Of a stretch of DNA of 64,000 bases, positions 1 to 9,099 are shown in pieces (the first letter of the stretch is position 1; each line of letters starts with the position of its first letter). The DNA comes from Gammaproteobacteria bacterium 45_16_T64. Lineage in GTDB: Bacteria; Pseudomonadota; Gammaproteobacteria; Pseudomonadales; Ketobacteraceae. Location: the NCBI GenBank assembly GCA_002162955.1, contig MABD01000057.1, positions 186,001-250,000 of the forward strand, given 5' to 3'. The notes under the pieces are model-generated. The model made no database searches and had not been told where the DNA came from. It worked only from the letters and a program-made list of their open reading frames with translations. Position numbers and translations under genes: made by a program.

Positions 1-1097
1 AAGCTTTCTTCAACCATTAACGACATTGAGTGATCTACATCGGTGAGTATTTGAGGTGCTACATAGGGACCTTCGCCAATATCCCTAGCGAACACACCCT
101 CAGGGATGCATGCTGTCGCTCCCGCTGCAACGGCTTGTCGGACCTGCTCTCTCACCCACTGAGCAGACCGGCCATTCACCACTGGACCTAAGGTTGTCGC
201 TTCCTCTAAAGGTGAACCCAATGTGTACTGAGACACTAGTTGCGTGGCTTGTTCCAGAAACTGATCGTAGCAATGCTCATGGACATACACCCTTTCTATC
301 CCACAACAAGATTGACCGGAGTTAAAAAATGCGCCATCTACAATGCCTTCCACCGCACGCGCTAAAGAGGCATCATCCATGACATATGCGGGATCCTTAC
401 CACCCAATTCTAATCCAACCCCCTTGAACAATCCTGACGCCGATTTTTCTACGGCTTTCCCACCTTCTACCGAACCCGTAAACGCAACAAAATTCACTCT
501 GTTGTCGCCTATCACACTATCTGTACTTGGATGATCCATGTGAAGGTACTGGAACACGCCTTTCGGCAATCCCGCATAATCAAACGCTTTCTGAAATCGT
601 TCAGCGCACAACAACGTTTGCGTAGAATGCTTGAGGAGCACGGTATTACCTGCAACTAATGCAGGAATAATGGTGTTTATGGCCGTTAAATAAGGGTAGT
701 TCCAAGGAGCTACGACTAAAATGGTGCCTAATGGCTCACGCGATATATAGCGGGAAACCCCAGCTCTTTCTGGTAAAGCATGGTCAGCCAACTGACTGGG
801 CGCTAACCGTAGCATCGTCTCTGCCCGGTCTATCATCCCATCGATCTCTCCAGCAGCGTAACGAATCGGCCTCCCCATTTGCCAGGTAATTTCCAAAGCA
901 ACATCGTCTTTGTGGTCATTGAAATATATCAGTGCTTTTCGACAGAATGCTATTCTCTGCTCAACACTGAGATCTGACCATACCGATTGCGCTGAATATC
1001 CCAGAGACACGACCTGCTCTATCTCGGCAGGATCTGCCAACATTCGCTCACAATATACAGAATTATCGATGGGGCTAACCAATTGAGTTTGAGGCAT
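1..1097 (-). CDS. NAD(P)-dependent aldehyde dehydrogenase (C-terminus cut by window edge)
   Basis: Minus-strand frame from ATG at 1097 to the left edge, giving 365 residues with no stop. ALDH hallmarks in order are the cofactor-site stretch VVAPWNYP, the glycine motif FTGSVEGGK, the general-base region LELGGKDP and the nucleophile region NSGQSCCGIERV. The C-terminal oligomerisation part lies outside the window. It oxidises an aldehyde to the acid. It lies 59 bp downstream of a glutamine-synthetase-like gamma-glutamyl ligase on the same strand, as aldehyde dehydrogenases do in gamma-glutamyl-polyamine catabolism (PuuA/PuuC logic), so a gamma-glutamyl-aminoaldehyde or semialdehyde is a plausible substrate. 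The substrate is inference; the family assignment is firm. Confidence 0.9.
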   Translation of the reverse strand, partial: MPQTQLVSPIDNSVYCERMLADPAEIEQVVSLGYSAQSVWSDLSVEQRIAFCRKALIYFNDHKDDVALEITWQMGRPIRYAAGEIDGMIDRAETMLRLAPSQLADHALPERAGVSRYISREPLGTILVVAPWNYPYLTAINTIIPALVAGNTVLLKHSTQTLLCAERFQKAFDYAGLPKGVFQYLHMDHPSTDSVIGDNRVNFVAFTGSVEGGKAVEKSASGLFKGVGLELGGKDPAYVMDDASLARAVEGIVDGAFFNSGQSCCGIERVYVHEHCYDQFLEQATQLVSQYTLGSPLEEATTLGPVVNGRSAQWVREQVRQAVAAGATACIPEGVFARDIGEGPYVAPQILTDVDHSMSLMVEES

Positions 1098-1156
1098 CAC
1101 ATAGCTTCTTTAGTCGATAGATCTTGTTCGGTTGATATTACTATCCCGTTAGGACG

Positions 1157-2530
1157 CTAAATTATCTCGAAGTAACGTTCCAGTTCCCATTGAGAAATAT
1201 GTTTCCGGTATTCCCGTTCTTCCCATTCTCGACTAGCAGCAAAATGTTCTACAAACGCATCACCGAAATGCTCCCTCGCCATCCCACTAGCCTTTAACTT
1301 TTGCGCCGCATCCCATAACGTCGCGGGAAGCTGCATTGATTCTGGAAACTCTTGCTCATAAGCATTGCCTTCAACCATCGCCCCTAGCACGGCTTTGTTT
1401 TCAATCCCCCAGAGACCGCTGGCTATTACTGCGGACAGTACAAGGTACGGGTTAGCATCCGCCGCTCCAATGCGGAATTCCATTCGGTGAGAATTCTCCT
1501 CCCCAGGAACCACACGTATTGCACAGGTTCGATTATCGAAGCCTACACTTGCTTCTGTCGGCGCCCAAAAGCCTGGAATAAGACGACGATAGGAGTTAAT
1601 TGTTGGTGCCACGAGCGCCAGTAAATTTGGCAGCTGCTTTTGTACGCCTGCCAAGAATGAAAGCATCACATCACTACACTTCTGGGGGTGATCTTTATCA
1701 AAGAAAACACCGCAACCATTGGTATCTCTTAGCGACAGATGAATATGACCACTTTGCCCTGGATAATCCGGCGACCACTTCGCCATAAACGTTGCTAATT
1801 TCCCCTGGCGTTGCATTTCGATTTTGGTAAAGGTCTTAAATAAAGATGCCTTATCAGCGGCTTCCATGCCAGTATCTACCGCGATAGCAGCCTCTAAAAC
1901 ACCAGGGCCCGTTTCTTCATGCAACCCTTCAATGGGAAAATCCATCACTTCCCCAAGGTCTAAGATACTTTGGTAAATCTCGGCATTGACGCTATTCCTT
2001 ACAACTGAATAGCCAAAATCACCGGGGTCTACAGGCTCTAGGTCTTTAAAACCTTTCTCTCGAATAGAGTGCGGTGTTTCATTAAATACAAAGAATTCAT
2101 ACTCAAAGCCAGCAAAAACGTCATACCCCAGGCCTTTTGCCTGATCCAATACACGACGCAATAGCGCTCTCGGGCAAATCGTCTCCGCTTCACCGGTAAA
2201 TTCAGCCAAGAAAAACAAACCGTTATTTTCATGGGGAAGTGCTCGACAACTGCTTGGGACAATTCTGACAGAAGCATCTGGGTAACCGGTATGCCAACCT
2301 GTAAACTTTACGTTATCGTACAACTGATCTTTAACATCCCACCCAAGCACCACATCACAGAACCCAAAGCCTTTGTCTAAGGAGGAAAAGAACTTCTGTC
2401 GAGACATATATTTGCCTCGCATGACGCCATCAATATCAAACACACCCACTTTAATATGCTTAAGATCACGCTCCAACACGATGTTTTTTGCATCGTCTAT
2501 CGTTTTAACATTGCGAGGTTCCATACTCAT
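1157..2530 (-). CDS. Glutamine synthetase family protein, probable gamma-glutamyl-amine (putrescine-type) ligase
   Basis: 457 residues. The N-terminal beta-grasp part has VGVFDIDGVMRGKYMSRQKF, which replaces the DxxG region of true GlnA and is typical of PuuA-like enzymes. Catalytic-domain motifs follow: GFEYEFFVF, HEETGPGVLEAAI, SGHIHLSL and the ATP/glutamate region ending in HRMEFRIGAADANPYL. The usual adenylylation-site tyrosine motif of GlnA is not evident. The family joins glutamate to an amine with ATP. Together with the downstream aldehyde dehydrogenase this suggests a polyamine or amine degradation operon. ATG at 2530 is followed by a second ATG at 2524 that has a better spaced AGGA, so the true start may be two codons later. 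Confidence 0.88.
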   Translation of the reverse strand: MSMEPRNVKTIDDAKNIVLERDLKHIKVGVFDIDGVMRGKYMSRQKFFSSLDKGFGFCDVVLGWDVKDQLYDNVKFTGWHTGYPDASVRIVPSSCRALPHENNGLFFLAEFTGEAETICPRALLRRVLDQAKGLGYDVFAGFEYEFFVFNETPHSIREKGFKDLEPVDPGDFGYSVVRNSVNAEIYQSILDLGEVMDFPIEGLHEETGPGVLEAAIAVDTGMEAADKASLFKTFTKIEMQRQGKLATFMAKWSPDYPGQSGHIHLSLRDTNGCGVFFDKDHPQKCSDVMLSFLAGVQKQLPNLLALVAPTINSYRRLIPGFWAPTEASVGFDNRTCAIRVVPGEENSHRMEFRIGAADANPYLVLSAVIASGLWGIENKAVLGAMVEGNAYEQEFPESMQLPATLWDAAQKLKASGMAREHFGDAFVEHFAASREWEEREYRKHISQWELERYFEII

Positions 2531-2563
2531 CCTATCATCAAACCCTTATTGCACTGCCAGCTG

Positions 2564-4237
2564 TCATTCAAAAATCATCTGTTGCTCAATAAATCTTATA
2601 TCACAGCTGCCACGCTCTTCTTTCGTGTTATATGTTTTATCACAAATCACAAAGTCGGCTCCAGGAAATAACCGCCCATATATTCTGACTCGAATGCCAT
2701 CGCGCAATTTTGCCAGCTGAATCTTATAAGATTCTACGTCCAAATTAATGCTGACAACTTCCTGTTTTACTATATCGATGGTATTTACGATTTTCTTACA
2801 GTGCCGCACTAGCTCAGGGGTGGGTTGTTGGGTCTTAAGTTCTTCTAGTGCTTCTCGCAAACCTTGTATAAGCTCTTTTTTAACCGAATGTTCACTGGAC
2901 GCTGCTTTATATTTTCTTTCAAGTTCCAGTAATCGGTGAGAGAAATCCAAGGTCATATGTACATTAGATATCGCCCCAATTTCACCAGCCATAATTTCCT
3001 TACCTGCGTGCACTACACCACCTAGCAACTTACTTTTTTTCTGCCCGTTGTTACCAACATATACCCCATGATTTGCTTTTACATGACAATGAAGGATTTG
3101 CGTAACAACATTGATATCATTACCTGCTTGAAGGTAGGACGACTGCGCATAACGTGCTGATATATCATGACCTGCAATAAGTTTAGAGGAGTACCTCTCT
3201 ATATCCAGATCCGCACTATCTTCCAGCTCTCGACCAATGACCCCCTGCTGAACAACAATATTGCCACCTGCGTCGATCATTCCAGACTCAACAAAACCGT
3301 TAACAATAACATCCTTAGTGGCTTTAACTAACATCCCGCCTTTAACATTCCCACTCACCATAATGGTGCCATCATATTCTATATTCCCCGTGGTGAGATC
3401 CACATTCTTTAGGATCAGCATTTCACTCACGGCAAGACCATTGGCAAGCTTTAGCGGAACGCCTGCCCGCGTTGCAATCAAAAGATTGGCATCTTCCGGG
3501 CTTGTTGAGGCACCATCACCAACATCAAAAGGGATGTTATCTGGGGCAATAGAATAAATAACTTCACCATGTACCGTGTAACCGTTCGCTCCCGGTGTGG
3601 ACGGAACTCTGCGAGCAAGGTGATCGCCTTTTTCCACCGTTTCAATATCACCTAACTCATGCATATCAAGCGTACCATCACCTCTGTTTTGAGGGGTCAA
3701 CACACGCTCCTGCAACGGAACTACAAAAAATTCAAAGGTCGATACCGATCCTTGCTCTGCAGGTAAACCTTCTGCAAGTACTTCCGCAAAACTCTCACCA
3801 GGGGGCTCCCGTTGTACCCGATCAAAAAAATGCCGAATGGCTTCTTTATTAATGCCTTTAACAGCACCGGCACCCTTAAGCTTCTTTACAATCTCCTCTA
3901 AGGTAACACCCTTTCCACCAACGGGAGTTGTATAATGGGCAACAACTTCCATAAAATCTGACGATACTTCCATTTCCAGTACGCCGTGTTTTATCTCCGC
4001 AATAACAAAACTGAGAGGCTCGTCTAATGTACTATCCTCTACTAGCTGATCTTCATCGGCGGGCAAAGCAGACAATACATCCGGGATGTTCTCTTCTAAT
4101 AACCGGCACCCACTAAACTCGGACAGGTTAAATAATCGCCTAATATCGATTTCTTTAACTAGTGGAGGGGCAAAGTCATGTATACAGATATCCACGTTGC
4201 CTTGCTGTTCTGATAATCGAAACGTCACTTCAGCCAA
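2564..4237 (-). CDS. FapA family (DUF342) polymer-forming protein
   Basis: 557 residues with no signal peptide or membrane segment. The N-terminal ~200 residues are mixed alpha/beta. The middle contains the DUF342 right-handed beta-helix with repeating hydrophobic rungs (around GNIEYDGTIMVSGNVKGG and GFVESGMIDAGGNIVVQQGV). A helical/coiled-coil segment follows (about residues 430-510), then a short beta tail. The family was named from flagellar assembly protein A; the exact role in most bacteria is unclear. The TTG start at 4237 is supported by AGAAGG eight bases upstream. No flagellar genes are nearby. It ends 33 bp before the glutamine-synthetase-like gene on the same strand, so cotranscription is possible but a functional link is not apparent. 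Confidence 0.8.
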   Translation of the reverse strand: MAEVTFRLSEQQGNVDICIHDFAPPLVKEIDIRRLFNLSEFSGCRLLEENIPDVLSALPADEDQLVEDSTLDEPLSFVIAEIKHGVLEMEVSSDFMEVVAHYTTPVGGKGVTLEEIVKKLKGAGAVKGINKEAIRHFFDRVQREPPGESFAEVLAEGLPAEQGSVSTFEFFVVPLQERVLTPQNRGDGTLDMHELGDIETVEKGDHLARRVPSTPGANGYTVHGEVIYSIAPDNIPFDVGDGASTSPEDANLLIATRAGVPLKLANGLAVSEMLILKNVDLTTGNIEYDGTIMVSGNVKGGMLVKATKDVIVNGFVESGMIDAGGNIVVQQGVIGRELEDSADLDIERYSSKLIAGHDISARYAQSSYLQAGNDINVVTQILHCHVKANHGVYVGNNGQKKSKLLGGVVHAGKEIMAGEIGAISNVHMTLDFSHRLLELERKYKAASSEHSVKKELIQGLREALEELKTQQPTPELVRHCKKIVNTIDIVKQEVVSINLDVESYKIQLAKLRDGIRVRIYGRLFPGADFVICDKTYNTKEERGSCDIRFIEQQMIFE

Positions 4238-4383
4238 TGGTATAACCTTCTGTTTACTCTAATCTTTATTCACCTAGAGATCTTTACAGAACTCTCCTGA
4301 TAAAAGTATAGTCAAAACACCCGAAGATACAGTTTTCTTAGTTCAAATTGGTTATACACTCCTTCATCCACCAAATAATAGTA

Positions 4384-5868
4384 ATGACTATGCCAAATAT
4401 CGCTTATACGTCCGCCTCCGAGCTCGCCCAACTTATCAAAAATGGGGAATTAACCAGTGAGGAAATCACTTCTCACTTTATCGAACGAATCAAGCGGTAT
4501 AACCCTGATATCAATGCTGTCATTGCGAGTGATTTCGACAATGCACTTGCGCTAGCCAAACGAGCTGACGAACAGACTAAAGCCGGTGGCAAACTTGGGG
4601 TATTACACGGCGTACCAATGACAATAAAGGACTCGTTTGAAGTGGTAGGCATGCCTACCACTTCTGGTTCAGTGCGCCTTAAGGATCATCACGCAAAACA
4701 AAATGCTACTGCCGTGCAACGGCTTATTGATGCCGGTGCAATTATCCTAGGCAAAACTAATTTGCCGCTGTTCGCAGGAGACCTACAATCCTTTAACGAT
4801 ATCTACGGCGTCACGAATAATCCATGGAATCACTCTCGTACACCTGGGGGCTCATCTGGTGGTTCCGCCGCCGCCCTCGCCGCAGGTCTCACGCCTATTG
4901 AGCTTGGTTCTGACATCGCTGGGTCCATTAGAACCCCAAGCCACTATTGTGGTGTATTTGGCCACAAGAGCACACAAGACATCATCCCCTTTAAAGGGCA
5001 TATTCCCGGTCTGCCTGGTACCTTATCAACGCCAGATTTAGCGGTCGTAGGCCCAATGGCGAGAACGGCTAACGACTTACAGCTTATGCTGGATGTATTG
5101 GTAAAGGATGGCGAATTGGAGTCTTCTGCATGGCAATTACGCTTACCAAAATCCACAAAAAAATCCCCCAAGTCTTTTAAAGTACTGGCATGGATAGACG
5201 ACCCTCTCTGCCCGATAGAACCCGACCTAGCAACCCGTTACAAAACCATTTTTGACGAATTACGGTCAAAAGGTGTTACTGTCGATGAAGGACGGCCAAA
5301 ACATATCAACTTTGTGGAAACCTACGAGCTATATCTGAATTTACTCGGTAGTGTCATGGGTTTAAATCAGAAAGACCTTCAGCAACAAGTTATTTCGTAC
5401 ACCGCGGGCTTTCTCGCCAAGTTAGGCAAATACATCAACTCACCACCTCACCTTGAACACTTTATCAAAGGCGCAGGGCATTCACACTTTAATTGGTTGA
5501 AGAAAAACGAACGCAGAGAGAAGCTAAAAGCCGAGTTTTCTCAGGTCTTTTCCGAGTACGATGTAATTCTAACCCCTGTAACTCCTTTTACCGCCGTACC
5601 TCACGACCACTCACCCATTATGCCCCTCAGGAAAGTGCTTTCTAGAGGGAAGCTGCGCCACTACACCGATCACTTCCCTTGGATTTCTATTGCCACAGTC
5701 TTCGGATTGCCTGCGACATCTGTCCCTGTAGGAAAAGACCGCGATGGCTTGCCGTTTAACATTCAGGTAATTGGCAACAGCTTTCAAGATAAAACCACCA
5801 TACAATTCGCGTCAATTATAGAATCTCTCCAGGGAACCTTTGAACCACCGGAAACCTACATGAATTAA
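4384..5868 (+). CDS. Amidase signature family hydrolase
   Basis: 494 residues from the ATG at 4384; an in-frame TTG at 4348 gives a longer but less likely start. The amidase Ser-cisSer-Lys triad is visible: the lysine in PMTIKDSFEV, the cis-serine in TPGGSSGGSAAALAAG and the nucleophile in GSDIAGSIRTPS. Length fits the family. It hydrolyses amide bonds; closest in character to aspartyl/glutamyl amidase-like and 6-aminohexanoate-hydrolase-like members, and a GatA role is unlikely because gatB and gatC are absent nearby. Cytoplasmic, with no signal peptide. It is divergent from the FapA-family gene across about 150 bp that must hold both promoters. Substrate unknown. Confidence 0.88.
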   Translation: MTMPNIAYTSASELAQLIKNGELTSEEITSHFIERIKRYNPDINAVIASDFDNALALAKRADEQTKAGGKLGVLHGVPMTIKDSFEVVGMPTTSGSVRLKDHHAKQNATAVQRLIDAGAIILGKTNLPLFAGDLQSFNDIYGVTNNPWNHSRTPGGSSGGSAAALAAGLTPIELGSDIAGSIRTPSHYCGVFGHKSTQDIIPFKGHIPGLPGTLSTPDLAVVGPMARTANDLQLMLDVLVKDGELESSAWQLRLPKSTKKSPKSFKVLAWIDDPLCPIEPDLATRYKTIFDELRSKGVTVDEGRPKHINFVETYELYLNLLGSVMGLNQKDLQQQVISYTAGFLAKLGKYINSPPHLEHFIKGAGHSHFNWLKKNERREKLKAEFSQVFSEYDVILTPVTPFTAVPHDHSPIMPLRKVLSRGKLRHYTDHFPWISIATVFGLPATSVPVGKDRDGLPFNIQVIGNSFQDKTTIQFASIIESLQGTFEPPETYMN

Positions 5869-5882
5869 ATAGACGGATGCGA

Positions 5883-5914
5883 GTCTAGGATCTAATCTTT
5901 AGTAGATCCTAGAC
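5883..5914. terminator. 12-bp perfect stem hairpin after the amidase gene
   Basis: GTCTAGGATCTA (5883-5894) and TAGATCCTAGAC (5903-5914) are perfectly complementary across an 8-nt loop, 15 bp after the amidase stop. There is no strong T-run on the plus side (CCTTTA), so this is a hairpin at a gene boundary and possibly an imperfect terminator, or an operator for the kinase gene that starts 26 bp later. Confidence 0.5.
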
Positions 5915-5939
5915 CCTTTACCTGCCATATCACCTCCCT

Positions 5940-8339
5940 ATGGGAATACCGTTTTTCAATCAGCACTCAACCTCCATGACCCCGTTAGGGACAGTCTTAG
6001 GGGGGATCCTATTTTTCTTCATCAGCTTACTACAAGCAGCAACAAGCTATGCCGATGACTACATTGTGCTAGATGATGTTCAAGGAAAAATAGATGTTAA
6101 TAAGTACCTATTCTTTAAGGAAGACCCGTTAAATAGCCTGTCACTTAGTGAATTCAAAAACTCAACAACATTGACTCGGTTAAAGAAGCAGTCCTTTAAC
6201 GCTGGTTTTTCAAGTTCAGGCTGGTGGTTTTACCTGAACATCAAAACAAGCCCTCAGTTTAAAAACAATACCTCTAGTTTCTTCGAGCTTCACACGCGCT
6301 ATCTGGACTATCTAGATATCTGGATCTACCGAAATAACACCCTTATTCAGTCCAGCAAAACCGGCTTGCAGCGGCCTTTTTCCCAAAGAGCGTATGAAGC
6401 CCCGAATTTTATATTCCCATTAGAACTTGATGCTAACGATAATTTCGAAATCTATATGCATGCATGGGGCAACACCACATTTACTATGCCGTTGGCTATC
6501 TGGGAACCCGAAGCATTACATAAGAGAGAAATTAAGGAACAAACTATTTTTGGAATGTACTATGGAATCACCATTGTTATGGCATTCTACAATTTGTTTA
6601 TATTTGTGAGCACCAAAGACAGAAGCTATATCTACTATGTGGGCTACGTATGCTTCTTACTGCTGTTCCAAGTCGCAATCACCGGTTTTGGTCATCAATA
6701 TCTGTGGCGAGACAATCTCTGGATATTGGATAGAATAACAACATTCAGCGCTTTCAGCGCGTTGATTCTTGGGCTGTCATTTACCCGGTATTTCCTACAT
6801 ACCAAGGAGAATTCGCCAAAAATCAACACGACAATATTCATTACCCAAGGTATTGGGATAGTGATCTGTATAGCCTGTATCATATCCCCATCTGCATCAA
6901 CCCATAACCTGCAATTTCCTTTTTCTTATGCCTGGATAACCATTATTGTTTTTGCCACCGCAAAAGCTCTTCTATCTGGCTACCGTACCGCCCGTTTCTT
7001 TGCCCTGGGTTGGTTCTTTATGATTGCTGGCGTTGCCATTAAAGCCCTAGTAACCAACGGTGATTTGCCTACCAACTTCTTCACCATATACTCTGTCATG
7101 ATCGGTTCTTGCATTGAAGTTGTCTTACTATCCATCGCTCTTGCAGACCGAATTAACGGTCTGAATCAAGACAATAGAGGTCTACAACAAGAAAAATACT
7201 CTCTACTAAAAGAATCCAGCCAACTAAAAGATCAATTTTTAGCGACTATTAGCCATGAGCTGCGAACCCCAATGAATGGTGTAGAAGGTTCATTACGACT
7301 TATCGAGCACGAACGTTTACCACCCGACATCCGTTTCTATGTAGATACGGCATCTCGATCTGCCCAGGAAATGACTGCGCTAATTGACAGGATACTGCAC
7401 TTCTCTGAGGTTCAATCCGGTACATTGGTGATCGCCTCAAATCCATTTGATCTTGATAAGTGCCTTCGCAAGCTAGCGTCTACGTTTAAACAACACTGCG
7501 AAGATAAAGACTTACAGTTCAATAGCTCCTTTGCAATGACAAACCACCTTTTTAATGGCGATGTAGAGAAATTCTCTGAGTTGCTGACCATCATTCTCGA
7601 TAATGCCGTAAAGTTCACCTTAGCCGGTAGCATTACCCTTTATGTCACAGAAAGGGCTGAGCTATCTCCATCGCAATCCTTGCTGAAAATCAATATTGTA
7701 GACACGGGCGTAGGTATTCCTGAACGAGAATCATCAGCATTATTTGACCCCTTTTATCAAGTCGACAATAGCTTTTCACGATGCTACAGCGGGCTGGGTA
7801 TTGGACTGGCTATTGCCAAGGGACTACTGTCCTCAATGGAAGGAGAAATGAGTTTTGTCCCCTCCCAACAAGGCACTAACATAGAATTATTACTGCCTCT
7901 TGAACGTGCGCTGCCACCTTCACCGCAAACACCCAAGATTTTAATAGACAGCCCAGGGCACCAGTGTCACTTACCCATGCTGGTGGTGGAAGATAATCCT
8001 GTTAACCAGATTGTGCTTACACGCATACTAGAAAAGTTGGACGTTGTCGTACTCACTGCAGAGAACGGCCGAAAAGCCCTGGAGGTACTAGCAGAACATC
8101 AGGTGAGTGTCATTTTCATGGATTGCCAAATGCCTTTGATGGATGGCTTTGAAACCACAAGAGCAATACGAGCAACCGAGCAGTCGTCTGGAGCACACCT
8201 TCCAATCATTGCTGTGACAGCCAATGCCATGTCCGCGGATAAACAACGATGCTTAGATTCAGGCATGGATGATTACCTTAAAAAACCGATCAAACCTTCG
8301 TCAATTAAGACAGTAATTGAAAAATGGCGGCCTTCTTAA
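5940..8339 (+). CDS. 7TMR-DISM hybrid sensor histidine kinase with C-terminal receiver
   Basis: 799 residues. A hydrophobic signal segment (about 17-38) is followed by a periplasmic 7TMR-DISMED2-type beta domain (about 45-190), a seven-helix 7TMR-DISM membrane region (about 200-410) and a short coiled coil. HisKA comes next with the phospho-accepting His in ISHELRTPMNG (about 438), then HATPase (N-box LDNAVKFT, G1 DTGVGIP, G2 GLGIGLAIAKG), then a receiver with the phospho-Asp in MDCQMPLMDG (about 727). The 7TMR-DISM family is thought to sense carbohydrates or other small ligands. No cognate output protein is adjacent. Its architecture matches that of the kinase at 46573-48924. The start lacks a clear Shine-Dalgarno sequence, and Met13 is an alternative. 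Confidence 0.92.
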   Translation: MGIPFFNQHSTSMTPLGTVLGGILFFFISLLQAATSYADDYIVLDDVQGKIDVNKYLFFKEDPLNSLSLSEFKNSTTLTRLKKQSFNAGFSSSGWWFYLNIKTSPQFKNNTSSFFELHTRYLDYLDIWIYRNNTLIQSSKTGLQRPFSQRAYEAPNFIFPLELDANDNFEIYMHAWGNTTFTMPLAIWEPEALHKREIKEQTIFGMYYGITIVMAFYNLFIFVSTKDRSYIYYVGYVCFLLLFQVAITGFGHQYLWRDNLWILDRITTFSAFSALILGLSFTRYFLHTKENSPKINTTIFITQGIGIVICIACIISPSASTHNLQFPFSYAWITIIVFATAKALLSGYRTARFFALGWFFMIAGVAIKALVTNGDLPTNFFTIYSVMIGSCIEVVLLSIALADRINGLNQDNRGLQQEKYSLLKESSQLKDQFLATISHELRTPMNGVEGSLRLIEHERLPPDIRFYVDTASRSAQEMTALIDRILHFSEVQSGTLVIASNPFDLDKCLRKLASTFKQHCEDKDLQFNSSFAMTNHLFNGDVEKFSELLTIILDNAVKFTLAGSITLYVTERAELSPSQSLLKINIVDTGVGIPERESSALFDPFYQVDNSFSRCYSGLGIGLAIAKGLLSSMEGEMSFVPSQQGTNIELLLPLERALPPSPQTPKILIDSPGHQCHLPMLVVEDNPVNQIVLTRILEKLDVVVLTAENGRKALEVLAEHQVSVIFMDCQMPLMDGFETTRAIRATEQSSGAHLPIIAVTANAMSADKQRCLDSGMDDYLKKPIKPSSIKTVIEKWRPS

Positions 8340-8374
8340 CTCCCTCGCGCGCGACCCTTTCTTAAGCGTAGAAT

Positions 8375-8776
8375 TTACTCTGCATCATTCTCTATCCATT
8401 CCAATACATCGGGTTCCAAATACAATTGATCATACAAGTCTGCGGACCACTCTGTTTTGTCTGCTAAGCGTTTTAACATGCGTACTGCTGCTACCTGCAC
8501 AACAGGGATTTCGCTCCATACCGACGTGTTAAGGCAACGCCAATGATCAACATCAATGTATTTGGTGGTCTTGAGTTGTTCCACACAGACATCACAAATG
8601 AAAATAGCATGCTCTGTATCTGGAATATCTTGAATAGGTGCAACTTCGAAAGGTGCGAGCTTAACGCCAGAGGCTGAACACAACTCACAATGTGACCTGC
8701 ACCGGCGAGTGAGATCCTTTCCGAGTAAGGATAACGCTCGCAGCCTTTCGGCATGCTTTTCTTTGGCTTTTGACAT
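8375..8776 (-). CDS. PhnA-like zinc-ribbon domain protein, short form
   Basis: 133 residues. The N-terminal half has two cysteine pairs, CRSHCELCSASG and FICDVCVEQL, arranged like the zinc ribbon at the start of proteobacterial PhnA/YjdM proteins (pattern S-x-CELC, then a hydrophobic stretch, then C-x-x-C). The C-terminal half is acidic and helical. It is shorter than typical PhnA proteins (about 110-200 residues with an SH3-like C-terminal domain), and I do not see the usual C-terminal motif. PhnA is encoded near phosphonate genes in some species, but its function is not settled. The start is supported by AGGAG eight bases upstream. It is convergent with the kinase gene. Confidence 0.7.
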   Translation of the reverse strand: MSKAKEKHAERLRALSLLGKDLTRRCRSHCELCSASGVKLAPFEVAPIQDIPDTEHAIFICDVCVEQLKTTKYIDVDHWRCLNTSVWSEIPVVQVAAVRMLKRLADKTEWSADLYDQLYLEPDVLEWIENDAE

Positions 8777-8938
8777 AACAATGACTCCTGATTTCTACCG
8801 ATCTGACATTCGCGCCAGTGTACTCATTCCCTTGAGCGAAAACAATTTTCTACTACACTCTTAATTCTTACACCACACAGCACGACACAACGTTAAAGCA
8901 AACTGACTGACAGAGCCGGCCTCGGCACAGAGAACAGC

Positions 8939-9040
8939 ATGGCAACAATAAAAACATGTAAACGGTGCCAACAAACTCGATGGATTACTACCATCATCAT
9001 CCTCTTAATCATGTCATACGTCGTTTTTTTAGGCCAATAA
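8939..9040 (+). CDS. Possible 33-residue membrane microprotein with a CxxC motif
   Basis: ATG at 8939 reads 33 codons to TAA at 9038-9040. The product begins with a basic CKRCQQ stretch, then has one hydrophobic helix (ITTIIILLIMSYVVFLG). The stop codon sits inside a perfect 50-bp palindrome that looks like its terminator, so transcript end and ORF end coincide. The Shine-Dalgarno is weak (AGAGAAC). No family recognised. It could be a real small membrane protein or chance; the helix, the cysteine pair and the terminator placement favour the former. Confidence 0.4.
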   Translation: MATIKTCKRCQQTRWITTIIILLIMSYVVFLGQ

Positions 9041-9077
9041 AAAGCCCCGAAATTTCGGGGCTTTTTATTGGCCTAAA
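9028..9077. terminator. Perfect 50-bp palindromic bidirectional terminator
   Basis: Positions 9028-9052 are the exact reverse complement of 9053-9077. The core is a GC stem (AGCCCCGAAATTTCGGGGCT) flanked by A-tracts on one side and T-tracts on the other, which makes a rho-independent terminator for transcripts from either direction. It lies between a plus-strand microORF and the minus-strand SulP gene ending at 9100. Confidence 0.92.
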
Positions 9078-9099
9078 TTGACCTAAGAGTTACCAGCGA

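Noticed and set aside
110-534. Plus-strand open frames at 110-325 and 343-534
   Set aside because: They lie opposite the aldehyde dehydrogenase, whose minus-strand translation carries all family motifs without a break.
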